This document shows positions 1 to 7,045 of a stretch of 36,608 nt of DNA, piece after piece. Numbering within the stretch: the first letter of the stretch is position 1; each line of letters starts with the position of its first letter. A model generated the notes under the pieces. The model was not told where the DNA came from. It worked only from the letters and a program-made list of their open reading frames with translations, and did not search any database. Origin of the DNA: Gemmatimonadota bacterium (GTDB lineage: Bacteria; Gemmatimonadota; Gemmatimonadetes; Gemmatimonadales; GWC2-71-9); contig JAOTWK010000002.1 of assembly GCA_029862935.1 (NCBI GenBank), positions 1 to 36,608 of the forward strand, written 5' to 3'. Made by a program: the position numbers and the translations under genes.

Positions 1-972
1 TCCGTCGATCGCGGCGAGTAGATCGAGTGGCTCCCGGGAAATTCCTTGCGCGTGGAGCAGGTGACAAGGTGGATCGTACGCGACGCGCACACCGGGCAAC
101 GTGCCCCGCCGGAGACCGACAGCAGCTAAGACTTCACTGACATCTTTGACTCGTTGCGCGAATGCTGCGGCTGTCGATTGCAGGGGATCGTTCGCGAACA
201 GCCGTCCGTACTCCTTGAGCATGGCGCCGCAGCCGGCCGCGTTGACGACGACTGGGAGATCCTGTGGTGCCGTCGTGAACGCTGCCAAGTTACTTCGTGC
301 GAGGGAGACCGCGTCTTGGCGCTGACCTGCATGCGCGTGCAGCGCCCCGCAACACCCCTGTCCCGCAACCTCCTTGATTGCGATGCCGTTGGCGGCCAGG
401 ACCCGACGTGTTGCGTCGTGCACCTGTGTAAAGAGGCCTTCCATGATACACCCGCGGAACAAGATGGCAGCAGCGTCGCTTGGAGCACGGACGTTCCGTG
501 GGGAACGTGCCGCTGCAAGCTTGGCGGGTGTGGTTGCCGCCAGCATGCCGAGTGCGAACCGAATCGGGTTGCGTCCGGCGAGTGCGCGCGCTAGAGGGCG
601 GGCGCACTTTGCTGCTGCGAGGGCCGGGCGGCGCACGCGTGGGCGGCTCATGACGGCATGAATTGCTCGTACGACACGGGGGATCGGGCGGCTGCTGGCA
701 AGATCGTGTCGGACCGCCTCGAGGGCCGCGCCATACTGCACCCCCGACGGACAGACCGGCTCGCATCCGCGGCACCCGAGACAGCGATCGAGGTGCAGCG
801 CCAACGTGGGATCATCGCGGCGCAGCCGCCCCGAGGCCATGCTGCGCATCAGGACGATCCGACCACGGGGACTGTCGGCCTCATCGCTAGTGACCAGGTA
901 GGTCGGGCAGCTCTGGAGACAGAAGCCGCAGTGCACGCACGGATCGAGCCCCGCCAACGCGGATGCGTTCAC
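1..972 (-). CDS. glcF: Glycolate oxidase iron-sulfur subunit GlcF (3' end cut by window edge)
   Basis: Reading the minus strand from a GTG at 972 gives an open frame of 324 codons that runs off the left edge without a stop. Two ferredoxin-type 4Fe-4S motifs are visible: Cys12/15/18/22 (CVHCGFCLQSCP) and Cys64/67/70/74 (CLGCRGCEPVCP). They are followed by cysteine-rich CCG-type motifs, GCCGALH and AAGCGAML, as in GlcF and heterodisulfide-reductase-like subunits. In the family this subunit carries electrons from the flavin subunits GlcD/GlcE to the membrane quinone pool during glycolate to glyoxylate oxidation. The start overlaps the glcE stop as GTGA (972-969), so translation is probably coupled. 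About 80-100 C-terminal residues should lie outside the window. Lactate utilisation LutA-like proteins share the CCG domain, but the glcD and glcE neighbours support GlcF. Confidence 0.93.
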   Translation of the reverse strand, partial: MNASALAGLDPCVHCGFCLQSCPTYLVTSDEADSPRGRIVLMRSMASGRLRRDDPTLALHLDRCLGCRGCEPVCPSGVQYGAALEAVRHDLASSRPIPRVVRAIHAVMSRPRVRRPALAAAKCARPLARALAGRNPIRFALGMLAATTPAKLAAARSPRNVRAPSDAAAILFRGCIMEGLFTQVHDATRRVLAANGIAIKEVAGQGCCGALHAHAGQRQDAVSLARSNLAAFTTAPQDLPVVVNAAGCGAMLKEYGRLFANDPLQSTAAAFAQRVKDVSEVLAAVGLRRGTLPGVRVAYDPPCHLLHAQGISREPLDLLAAIDG

Positions 973-2174
973 GGTTGTTCTCCGACTGGCACGACCAGCA
1001 CATGGCCCGGATCGAATGTGGTCCGCAGCGATGACAGGAGGCGGCCTACCCCTTCACGGTACGCGCCGAAGTGACCCAGTGCCGAGCGGTATGGCCATGG
1101 AGCACGTTCGAGCGTGACGGGGGTTTCCTGTTGGGCCGCGGTGTGGCGCAGGAGTCGGAGCTTCTCGATTTCGGTATGGCCGCACCACCGAATCGCACCG
1201 GCAGCGGCGGTGGCTGAGAGCCACCCGTCGGGCAGGTGGTGCTCCACGAGGTCGAGCATTCGGTCCAATGAGGAGAGGAGCGCTCCGAGCCGGATCGTGA
1301 TGGGTGCTCCGGTGAAGCCGGCAACGAGCGAGCGCCACAGTTGGATGCCCTCGTCGCGATCGAGCTCCCGGAATCCGGCTCGAGCGGCTCCCCGTGCGGC
1401 GTCTCGCGTTGCCGCGACTTCCGCTCCGCTGCCCAGGAGTCGAACGGCGAGACCCCAGTCGGCCCCTCCGAGCACAGCCGGCGCGATCAGTTCGAGGGCC
1501 GCCGGCGTAATGCCTCGCGTGACGATCTCTTGGGCATCCGCGATCAGTCCGTCTCGCGGCCCGGTCGCCAGGAGCGTCACGTCGGCGCGAGGAACGGCTC
1601 GCAGCCGGAAGGTCACCGAGGTCACGAGCCCGAATGCCCCGAAACTACCGGTGGCGAGTTTCGCGAGGTCGAACCCGGCGACATTCTTCACAACGCGTCC
1701 TCCCGCCCTCACGATCCGACCGTCACCGGTGACGAGGGTGAGGCCGAGCACGTGGTCGCGCACGTTCCCGTACCCCGTTCGAAGCGTCCCAGCGGTTCCG
1801 GTTACGACGACGGACCCGACCGAGCGCGTGAGCCCCGGTGGGTCAACGGCCACCCAGGATCCCCCTTCGGCCAGCGTGTCGCGAAGCCCGGCCCACGGCA
1901 GTCCGGCCCCGACCGTGGTCACGAGGTCGGCCGGGTCGAAATACGACACACGATTCAGCTGCCCCGTCACGAGCACCAAGTCGGCGGGGGCGTCGGGCGC
2001 AATCCAGTGCCCGGTTCCTTCAACGCGGATGTGCCACCGCTCTCGGTGCGCGGTGGCGAAGATCCGTGCGGCGGCTTCCTCGTCTCGCGGGGCGACACGA
2101 GGGGGGCCTGCGGTGCCCGTCTCGAAGACCGCCCGGTCGCCCAGCAGCTCGCGCAGCTGTTGCAGCAGGCTCAC
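969..2174 (-). CDS. glcE: Glycolate oxidase FAD-binding subunit GlcE
   Basis: This 401-aa protein has an FAD_binding_4 (PCMH-type) domain in its N-terminal half. Visible parts are PADLVLVTGQLNRV and the flavin-contact stretch DPPGLTRSVGSVVVTGTAG followed by LRTGYGNVRDHVLG. It lacks the long C-terminal FAD-oxidase domain seen in GlcD, which is the usual difference between GlcE and GlcD. In the family it partners GlcD and GlcF in the membrane-associated glycolate oxidase. I chose the GTG at 2174 because it overlaps the upstream stop as GTGA and has GGAGAG just upstream. An in-frame ATG at 2189 would add MAGEP and is the alternative. The length is slightly above E. coli GlcE (about 350 aa). Confidence 0.92.
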   Translation of the reverse strand: MSLLQQLRELLGDRAVFETGTAGPPRVAPRDEEAAARIFATAHRERWHIRVEGTGHWIAPDAPADLVLVTGQLNRVSYFDPADLVTTVGAGLPWAGLRDTLAEGGSWVAVDPPGLTRSVGSVVVTGTAGTLRTGYGNVRDHVLGLTLVTGDGRIVRAGGRVVKNVAGFDLAKLATGSFGAFGLVTSVTFRLRAVPRADVTLLATGPRDGLIADAQEIVTRGITPAALELIAPAVLGGADWGLAVRLLGSGAEVAATRDAARGAARAGFRELDRDEGIQLWRSLVAGFTGAPITIRLGALLSSLDRMLDLVEHHLPDGWLSATAAAGAIRWCGHTEIEKLRLLRHTAAQQETPVTLERAPWPYRSALGHFGAYREGVGRLLSSLRTTFDPGHVLVVPVGEQP

Positions 2175-2557
2175 GGGCTCTCCAGCCAATGCTCGACAAG
2201 TCGCTTGGTGTCGCCGACGAACTTCTCCACTTCTTCGACGTAGCTCCGGGCCTCCTCAACGCGCCACGGGCTCGTGAGCGCACGCTGCACATCGCCCTTA
2301 GTGAGCGTGGCAAAGAGACTGGGGAGTTGGTGGCAGATTCTGCGGTGCATCTCCGCAGCGCTGAGCGACTGTTCCCAGGGGCGAGCATCCTGCCACGCCC
2401 GAATCGTCGCCCCCGCAATGGCGGCGGGATATGCCTCCTGGATGGCCGCGCTTCCGTCCTCTGCCACGAGGTGCCGACGCGCAGTGGCCGACCGCTCCAG
2501 GGCGCTCTGCAACTGATCGTGCAAGGCTGTGCGCCAGCGGGTAGGGATCGCTGTCAT
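2171..2557 (-). CDS. Unrecognised 128-aa protein inside the glycolate oxidase operon
   Basis: This gene is locked between glcD and glcE by two 4-base overlaps: ATGA at 2557-2554 and GTGA at 2174-2171. It is therefore very probably translated with them. The 128-aa product looks soluble and mostly helical, with no signal peptide, membrane segment or cysteine pair. It has one Cys, in the stretch MHRRICHQLPSLF, and an acidic, helix-prone C-terminus (VEEARSYVEEVEKFVGDTKR). I do not recognise the family. A helical accessory or assembly factor for the oxidase is a guess from position alone. No catalytic motif is visible. Confidence 0.8.
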   Translation of the reverse strand: MTAIPTRWRTALHDQLQSALERSATARRHLVAEDGSAAIQEAYPAAIAGATIRAWQDARPWEQSLSAAEMHRRICHQLPSLFATLTKGDVQRALTSPWRVEEARSYVEEVEKFVGDTKRLVEHWLESP

Positions 2558-3948
2558 GGTGCAGGCGGCAGCACCTTGCCGGGGTTGGCGAGGCCATGGG
2601 GATCGAACGCCCGGGCCACGTCGCGCATGGCGTTCAACGTCATGGCATCGAAGATGAGCGGCATCAACTTGATCTTGTCGAGCCCGACACCGTGTTCGCC
2701 GGTGATGGTCCCTCCGGCTTCAACGCAGACACGCATCATGGCAGCGGCCGCCTGGTCGACCCGCTCGGCTTCCTCTGGGTCCTCGGCGTTGAAGCTGATG
2801 TTGGGATGGAGGTTGCCGTCGCCCGCGTGGAAGAAATTTGCTACGGAGACCCTGTGCTCTCGAGCAATCTGGACCACCCGATCGAGCACGTCCGGGAGAG
2901 CAGATCGGGGAACGACCGCATCTTGCACGATGAGGTCACGATCGATACGGCCCAGTGCACCAAACGCTTTCTTTCTGCCGTGCCACAGGCGGGTGCGGGT
3001 GGCCTCGTCACTCGCGGAGAGGATGGATCGTGCACCCGCCGCGCGCAGTGCGCGTTCGATATTCGCCGCCTCTTCGAGCAATGGCGTCTCGTGAGGGCCA
3101 TCGAGTTCCACAAGGAGGATGGCGGCAGCTTCGGTGGGGTAGCCAGCCGCATAGATCGATGCCTCGACGGCCCGGATGCAATTGGCGTCCATGATCTCCA
3201 TCGCGGCAGGGACGATGCCCTGCCGAATGATGTCGGAGACAGCCTGACCTGCTTGCTGAATGCTGTCGAAGTCGGCCAACAGGGTCTGAACGGCACTCGG
3301 GACGGGGGTGAGCCGAACCGTGACCCGCACGGCAATACCGAACATGCCCTCGCTTCCCACGAAGAGTCCCACCAGGTCGGGTCCCCATGCTTCGCCACTT
3401 GGCGAGCCAAGCGTGGCGAGCGATCCGTCGGGTAGCACGACGTCGAGGGCGAGGATGTGATTGGTGGTCACGCCATACTTCAGGCAGTGGGGGCCGCCGG
3501 CATTCTCGGCCACGTTTCCCCCGATGGTACACACTGTCTGACTGGCGGGATCGGGAGCGTACTGGAGGCCAAGACGTGCGGTCGCCGCTGAGAGTCGCAC
3601 GTTGACGGCTCCGGCTTCTACCACCGCCCGCCGGTTGATCGCATCGATCTCGAGAATGCGGTTGAGACGCGTGAGGACGATCAGGACGGACTCGGGTCCG
3701 GCAATAGCGCCGCCGGAGAGTCCGGTACCGGCTCCCCGCGCGACAAACGGGACATCGCTGGCGGCAAGCACGCCTACGACCCGCATGACCTCGTCCACGG
3801 TGCCAGGGATGACGACGGCGGCCGGGCGCCGTCGCTGTGTGGCGAGTGCGTCCGCAGCGTAGGTCTCGAGTTCAGCCTCTGCCGTGCGCACCCAGCGCTC
3901 GCCAACGACCGCGGACAGCCTCCGCAGGACGTCGAGGGTCACCGTCAT
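2554..3948 (-). CDS. glcD: Glycolate oxidase catalytic flavin subunit GlcD
   Basis: The 464-aa product is full length for the GlcD/D-lactate dehydrogenase flavoprotein family. The N-terminal FAD_binding_4 domain (about residues 40-180) contains VARGAGTGLSGGA and QTVCTIGGNVAENAGGPH. The C-terminal FAD-oxidase domain (about 215-460) contains the metal/substrate-site motifs NFFHAGDGNLHP and GEHGVGLDK. The enzyme oxidises glycolate (or a related 2-hydroxy acid) to glyoxylate and hands electrons to GlcE/GlcF. Its ATG overlaps the stop of the LON-domain gene as ATGA. Substrate choice between glycolate and D-lactate cannot be read from sequence alone; the adjacent glcE and glcF favour glycolate. Confidence 0.95.
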   Translation of the reverse strand: MTVTLDVLRRLSAVVGERWVRTAEAELETYAADALATQRRRPAAVVIPGTVDEVMRVVGVLAASDVPFVARGAGTGLSGGAIAGPESVLIVLTRLNRILEIDAINRRAVVEAGAVNVRLSAATARLGLQYAPDPASQTVCTIGGNVAENAGGPHCLKYGVTTNHILALDVVLPDGSLATLGSPSGEAWGPDLVGLFVGSEGMFGIAVRVTVRLTPVPSAVQTLLADFDSIQQAGQAVSDIIRQGIVPAAMEIMDANCIRAVEASIYAAGYPTEAAAILLVELDGPHETPLLEEAANIERALRAAGARSILSASDEATRTRLWHGRKKAFGALGRIDRDLIVQDAVVPRSALPDVLDRVVQIAREHRVSVANFFHAGDGNLHPNISFNAEDPEEAERVDQAAAAMMRVCVEAGGTITGEHGVGLDKIKLMPLIFDAMTLNAMRDVARAFDPHGLANPGKVLPPAP

Positions 3949-4634
3949 CGGCCCTTGAGCGCCGAGCCGTCGTCCGTCGTCCCTCGCCCGTTACGCTTCG
4001 CGCGTTGGTGAATCTGGGCGCGCTGGGCGACGTCCCCCGTCACCGACTCGAGCAGTGTCGTCAATCGCGTGACGCGCTCTTGCGGGGATTGGCTTTCCAG
4101 GAGCTCTTGCTTGATGGGCATCTCGACGTCGATCGAGGCCGCCACGTGGAACGAGAGTGCGGCGGGATCCTCGGGGAGGTTCATCGGGGCGAGAGGCTTG
4201 TCGGTGAGTGCGCCCAGTGCCGTGGCAAACCGCCTGAACTCGTCGCGGAGGTCGTCCGCAAGCCGCTCCAGGATGGCGGTGTCGTCCCACGGCTCGTCAT
4301 CAAATGGCTCCACCCTGGCAATTCGATACAAACGGTCTGTTTCGATGAACTCTTGGACGACATATCGAGTTTCGCCGACCGCGAGCAGGTTGGACCGACC
4401 GTCCGGAAGCGGCCAGACCTGTTCAATGAGCGCCACGCAACCGATGGCCGCGACTGGCGGCTCCGGGACCTCGGGGTCTTCCCCACTCATGAATGAAATA
4501 CCGAATCGTCGGTCGCCCTCGAGGCAGTCGGCAAGCATTTGACGATAGCGCGGCTCGAAGATGTGTAGCGGCTGCGGCGTGCCCGGAAACAACACGACCC
4601 CAAGTGGGAAGATCGGGAGGGTACTCGGTGGCAT
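3945..4634 (-). CDS. LON substrate-binding (N-terminal) domain protein
   Basis: This 229-aa protein starts MPPSTLPIFPLGVVLFPG and continues HIFEPRYRQML, the signature of the Lon protease N-terminal substrate-binding domain (PF02190). No AAA+ or Ser-Lys protease domain follows, so it is a stand-alone LON-domain protein of unknown target. The open frame extends upstream to 4865, but that part overlaps the sigma-factor gene and terminator and does not resemble the family, so I use the ATG at 4634. No Shine-Dalgarno is visible. A TATCTT hexamer lies six bases upstream of the ATG, which would suit a leaderless transcript. It is the first gene before glcD (ATGA overlap), so it appears to head the glycolate oxidase operon. 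Confidence 0.88.
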   Translation of the reverse strand: MPPSTLPIFPLGVVLFPGTPQPLHIFEPRYRQMLADCLEGDRRFGISFMSGEDPEVPEPPVAAIGCVALIEQVWPLPDGRSNLLAVGETRYVVQEFIETDRLYRIARVEPFDDEPWDDTAILERLADDLRDEFRRFATALGALTDKPLAPMNLPEDPAALSFHVAASIDVEMPIKQELLESQSPQERVTRLTTLLESVTGDVAQRAQIHQRAKRNGRGTTDDGSALKGR

Positions 4635-4640
4635 GGTGAC

Positions 4641-4646
4641 AAGATA
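4641..4646 (-). promoter_or_regulatory. Possible -10 element for a leaderless LON-glcDEF transcript
   Basis: On the minus strand TATCTT is followed by GTCACC and then the ATG of the LON-domain gene, so transcription could begin at or beside the start codon. No purine-rich ribosome site is present there. A -35 is not convincing: TTGGCT lies 20 bases upstream, which is longer than usual. The site also lies downstream of the sigma-factor terminator, where a new promoter would be needed. Confidence 0.3.
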
Positions 4647-4692
4647 AGGATGGGAGCGAGGTGACGAGCCAAGACCGACCTGCTGCCCGACG

Positions 4693-4722
4693 AAAAGACG
4701 GGCCCGGCATGATGCCGGACCC
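4693..4722 (-). terminator. Rho-independent terminator of the sigma-factor gene
   Basis: On the minus strand GGGTCCGGC and GCCGGGCCC form a nine-pair stem (one G-U pair) around the loop ATCAT. The hairpin is followed by GTCTTTT. It begins about 28 bases after the sigma-factor stop codon and separates that gene from the LON-glc operon. Confidence 0.8.
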
Positions 4723-4749
4723 GCCGTCGTGTCGCAATCACCCGATTGA

Positions 4750-5643
4750 CTAGGCCGCGATCCAAAAACCCTTGAGTGCCTCGCCGTGCGGGCTCTCCCG
4801 CAGTTTTTCGAACGCTCGTTCACGGATTTGTCGAATGCGCTCACGGGTGACCCCCATGAGCTCACCGATCTTCTCCAGCGTCAGGCCCTCCGAGCCTTCT
4901 TCCAAGCCGTAGTAGAGGTAGAGGATCCTGCGTTCACGAGGTGTCAGATACGTGTCGAGAATGTTGTCGATGAACTCGCGCATGAGGTTGCTGTCGGTCC
5001 GCTCCTCGATCTCGCCTCCCTCCTGTCCCGCGAATCGCTCACCGAGTGTAGCGGCGTCGCGGTCGGTGCGATCGACTGGAGCGTCAAGCGACATCTCGGC
5101 AGCCGTCATGCGACGCGCGCTACGCACGTTCTCGACGCTGTCGTCCAACGCACGAGCGATCTCCTCGTCGGTCGGCTCCCGTCCCAGCTCCTGCGAGAGG
5201 TAGGTCTCGGTGCGGGACATGCGAATCAAGTGACTGTTCTGGTTCAACGGAATCCGGACGCTCCGGGTCTGTTCAGCCAGCGCCTTCAGGACAGCCTGCC
5301 GCACCCACCAGACGGCGTACGAGATGAACTTCACACCCTGGTCCGGATCGAACTTCTTGACCGCCTTGAGCAATCCCTCGTTCCCAATGGCGACAAGCTC
5401 AGATAGATCCAGGCCGTGCCCTTGGTACTTCTTCACGTAGGAGATCACGAACCGAAGGTTTGCCGTGACGAGCCGTTCGGCGGCCTGCTGATCCCCCTTG
5501 CGGGCCCGCCGCGCGAGGCGGCGCTCTTCTTCCGGCGTGGCTATGAGGGGGAGCTTCTGAATGTCCTGGAGGTATTGATCGAACGCGCCCGAGGCTTGTG
5601 AGCGGAAAAAGCCCCTTGTCTTACCACTTCGCACTTGGGTCAT
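4750..5643 (-). CDS. rpoD: RpoD/SigA-family RNA polymerase sigma factor
   Basis: The 297-aa product has the ordered sigma-70 regions. Region 1.2 starts at FDQYLQDIQKLPLIATPEEE (about residues 21-40). Region 2 contains NLRFVISYVKKYQGHGLDL and YAVWWVRQAVLKAL, the latter covering the -10 recognition helix. Region 3 contains ELGREPTDEEIA. Region 4 contains LTPRERRILYLYYGL and the -35 recognition helix-turn-helix GVTRERIRQIRERAFEKLR near the C-terminus. It lacks the acidic region 1.1 and the large non-conserved insert of E. coli RpoD, so it could be the principal sigma factor in short form or a group 2 (RpoS-like) factor. It has its own strong promoter, a leader of about 85 bases and a terminator. 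The Shine-Dalgarno before the ATG is weak. Confidence 0.93.
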   Translation of the reverse strand: MTQVRSGKTRGFFRSQASGAFDQYLQDIQKLPLIATPEEERRLARRARKGDQQAAERLVTANLRFVISYVKKYQGHGLDLSELVAIGNEGLLKAVKKFDPDQGVKFISYAVWWVRQAVLKALAEQTRSVRIPLNQNSHLIRMSRTETYLSQELGREPTDEEIARALDDSVENVRSARRMTAAEMSLDAPVDRTDRDAATLGERFAGQEGGEIEERTDSNLMREFIDNILDTYLTPRERRILYLYYGLEEGSEGLTLEKIGELMGVTRERIRQIRERAFEKLRESPHGEALKGFWIAA

Positions 5644-5732
5644 ACGCGCCCCGAGGTTGAAAACGTGGCCACTTCAGGAGGGATCGATTCCCTGGAGGAA
5701 ACCGCCAAAATGACCGACTACCGAGCGGGCCG

Positions 5733-5761
5733 AATATAGGAAACACAAGCGGGGGCGTCAA
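5733..5761 (-). promoter_or_regulatory. Sigma-70 type promoter of the sigma-factor gene
   Basis: On the minus strand TTGACG (5761-5756), a 17-base spacer and TATATT (5738-5733) make a near-consensus vegetative promoter. Transcription would start near 5726, about 85 bases before the sigma-factor ATG at 5643. The leader contains a small hairpin at 5679-5693 (AGGGA/TCCCT arms, 5-base loop). The promoter sits next to the DnaA-box-like cluster. Confidence 0.8.
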
Positions 5762-5771
5762 GAAAATCTCG

Positions 5772-5934
5772 TTTTCCACATCACAAATCATTTATTGACA
5801 ATCCGTTCAGAGATTTGTCCACTTCAAACCCTCCACAATGTGTTGAATTCGTGTTCGTGAATACACGTAAAGCGTTGTTCAATCAAGGCTTACGTACTGT
5901 GGAGATGTGCGAGTTGTGGAAAGGATGTGGAAGT
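5772..5934. other. Cluster of six DnaA-box-like sites (candidate origin or DnaA-controlled region)
   Basis: The 298-base gap between the sigma-factor start and the aroB stop is clearly more AT-rich than its surroundings. It holds three plus-strand nonamers, TTTTCCACA (5772-5780, a full match to TTWTNCACA), TTGTCCACT (5815-5823) and CCCTCCACA (5829-5837). Three minus-strand nonamers follow: ATCTCCACA (5898-5906), CTTTCCACA (5915-5923) and ACTTCCACA (5926-5934). The two groups face each other across about 60 bases that include a CGTGT/ACACG inverted repeat (5850-5867). An AT-rich run containing CATTTATTGACAA lies between the first two boxes. Only one box fits the consensus fully, so the DnaA assignment is a hypothesis. 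No dnaA, dnaN, gyrB or gidA gene is in the window. Confidence 0.45.
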
Positions 5935-5941
5935 TGCGAGC

Positions 5942-7045
5942 CTAGGACCAGAGTTTGCCCAGTCCCTCCTCAATCGCTTGCCCGGGGACCGCAATCGTGT
6001 ATCGTCCGTCCTGGTCTCGCGCCACTGAGCCGACTGTGTGCAGTAGTGCAAACCTGACAGTCCCCGCCCGCGCTTTCTTGTCGCGCTTCATGTGGTCGAG
6101 CATGGCCTGTCTATCGACGTCCGCTGGCGGCTCGAGTGGGAGTCGGCATCGTTCGAGGGCGTGCCGCACGCTGTCGCCGACGCCAGGCTCGGTGACGCCC
6201 AGCGCCTCGCCGATTGCGGCCTCCGCCACCATGCCGACGGCGACGGCTTCGCCGTGCAGCATTTCATATCCCAGCACGATCTCGAGAGCGTGCGCGACGG
6301 TGTGGCCAAAATTCAGAATGGCGCGCCGGTCCTGCTCGCGTTCATCCTCGCCCACGATACTGGCCTTGATCTCGACTGACCGGCGTACGGTTTCGATGAG
6401 GATACTCGCCTCCCGTGCGTGGATTCGCTCCACGGCCGCCACCACGTGATCGAGGTAAGCCGCATCGGCGATCGCGCCGTGCTTGATCACTTCGGCAAGG
6501 CCGGCTGCAAGCTGGACCGGAGGCAATGTGCGTAGGGTCGCAACGTCCGCGATGACGACACGGGGCTGGTGAAACGCTCCCACCAAGTTCTTGCCGAACG
6601 CCGTGTCGACTCCCGCCTTCCCCCCGATGGCCGAATCCACCATCGCCAGGAGTGAAGTGGGTACCTGGACCAACGGTACCCCCCGCAGGAACGTGGCGGC
6701 CACGAATCCGGCGAGATCGCCGGCGACGCCACCGCCCAACCCGATGATGGCCGACTGGCGATCATACTCGTGTCGGAGGAGTTGATCGGTGAGCTCTGCC
6801 CAGGTTTCTCGTGTCTTGTTCCACTCGCCTGCAGGAAACGTGAACACGTCTGCGCGGGCTGGACCCAAGGCTGACCGGAGCGGCTCTGCATACAGGGGAG
6901 CCACGTGGGAATCGGCGAGAATTGCGTATCGTGATGCCGGGCAGTCGCGCTCGAGAATAGAGGCGACATTGTCCAGGAGCCCGTCGCCGATCAGGACATC
7001 GTACGGGGCCGGCGTGACCGGTACCCGGATGGCTATCGGGGCTAT
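5942..7045 (-). CDS. aroB: 3-dehydroquinate synthase AroB, probable AUA start
   Basis: This enzyme converts DAHP to 3-dehydroquinate in the shikimate pathway (NAD- and metal-dependent, cytoplasmic). The NAD-binding glycine-rich loop GLGGGVAGDLAGF (near residue 104), the active-site block VPTSLLAMVDSAIGGKAG, the metal-site region NFGHTVAHALE and LHGEAVAVGM are all present. The first ATG/GTG/TTG in frame is the GTG at 6904. That start would remove the conserved N-terminal strands, yet family-like sequence (APIAIRVPV, then YDVLIGDGLL) continues upstream without a stop. The only start giving the normal length (367 aa) is the ATA at 7045, which has AGGTGAGGTG five bases upstream and overlaps the phzF stop as ATAG. 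A sequencing error in the first codon is the alternative. Confidence 0.93.
   Translation of the reverse strand: MAPIAIRVPVTPAPYDVLIGDGLLDNVASILERDCPASRYAILADSHVAPLYAEPLRSALGPARADVFTFPAGEWNKTRETWAELTDQLLRHEYDRQSAIIGLGGGVAGDLAGFVAATFLRGVPLVQVPTSLLAMVDSAIGGKAGVDTAFGKNLVGAFHQPRVVIADVATLRTLPPVQLAAGLAEVIKHGAIADAAYLDHVVAAVERIHAREASILIETVRRSVEIKASIVGEDEREQDRRAILNFGHTVAHALEIVLGYEMLHGEAVAVGMVAEAAIGEALGVTEPGVGDSVRHALERCRLPLEPPADVDRQAMLDHMKRDKKARAGTVRFALLHTVGSVARDQDGRYTIAVPGQAIEEGLGKLWS

Noticed and set aside
4635..4865. N-terminal extension of the LON-domain frame (77 codons)
   Set aside because: It overlaps the sigma-factor coding end and its terminator and lacks LON-domain similarity. The conserved domain starts at the ATG at 4634.
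5850..5867. CGTGT/ACACG inverted repeat as a terminator of aroB
   Set aside because: The five-pair stem with an eight-base loop has no T-run on the minus strand, so it is too weak for a rho-independent terminator.
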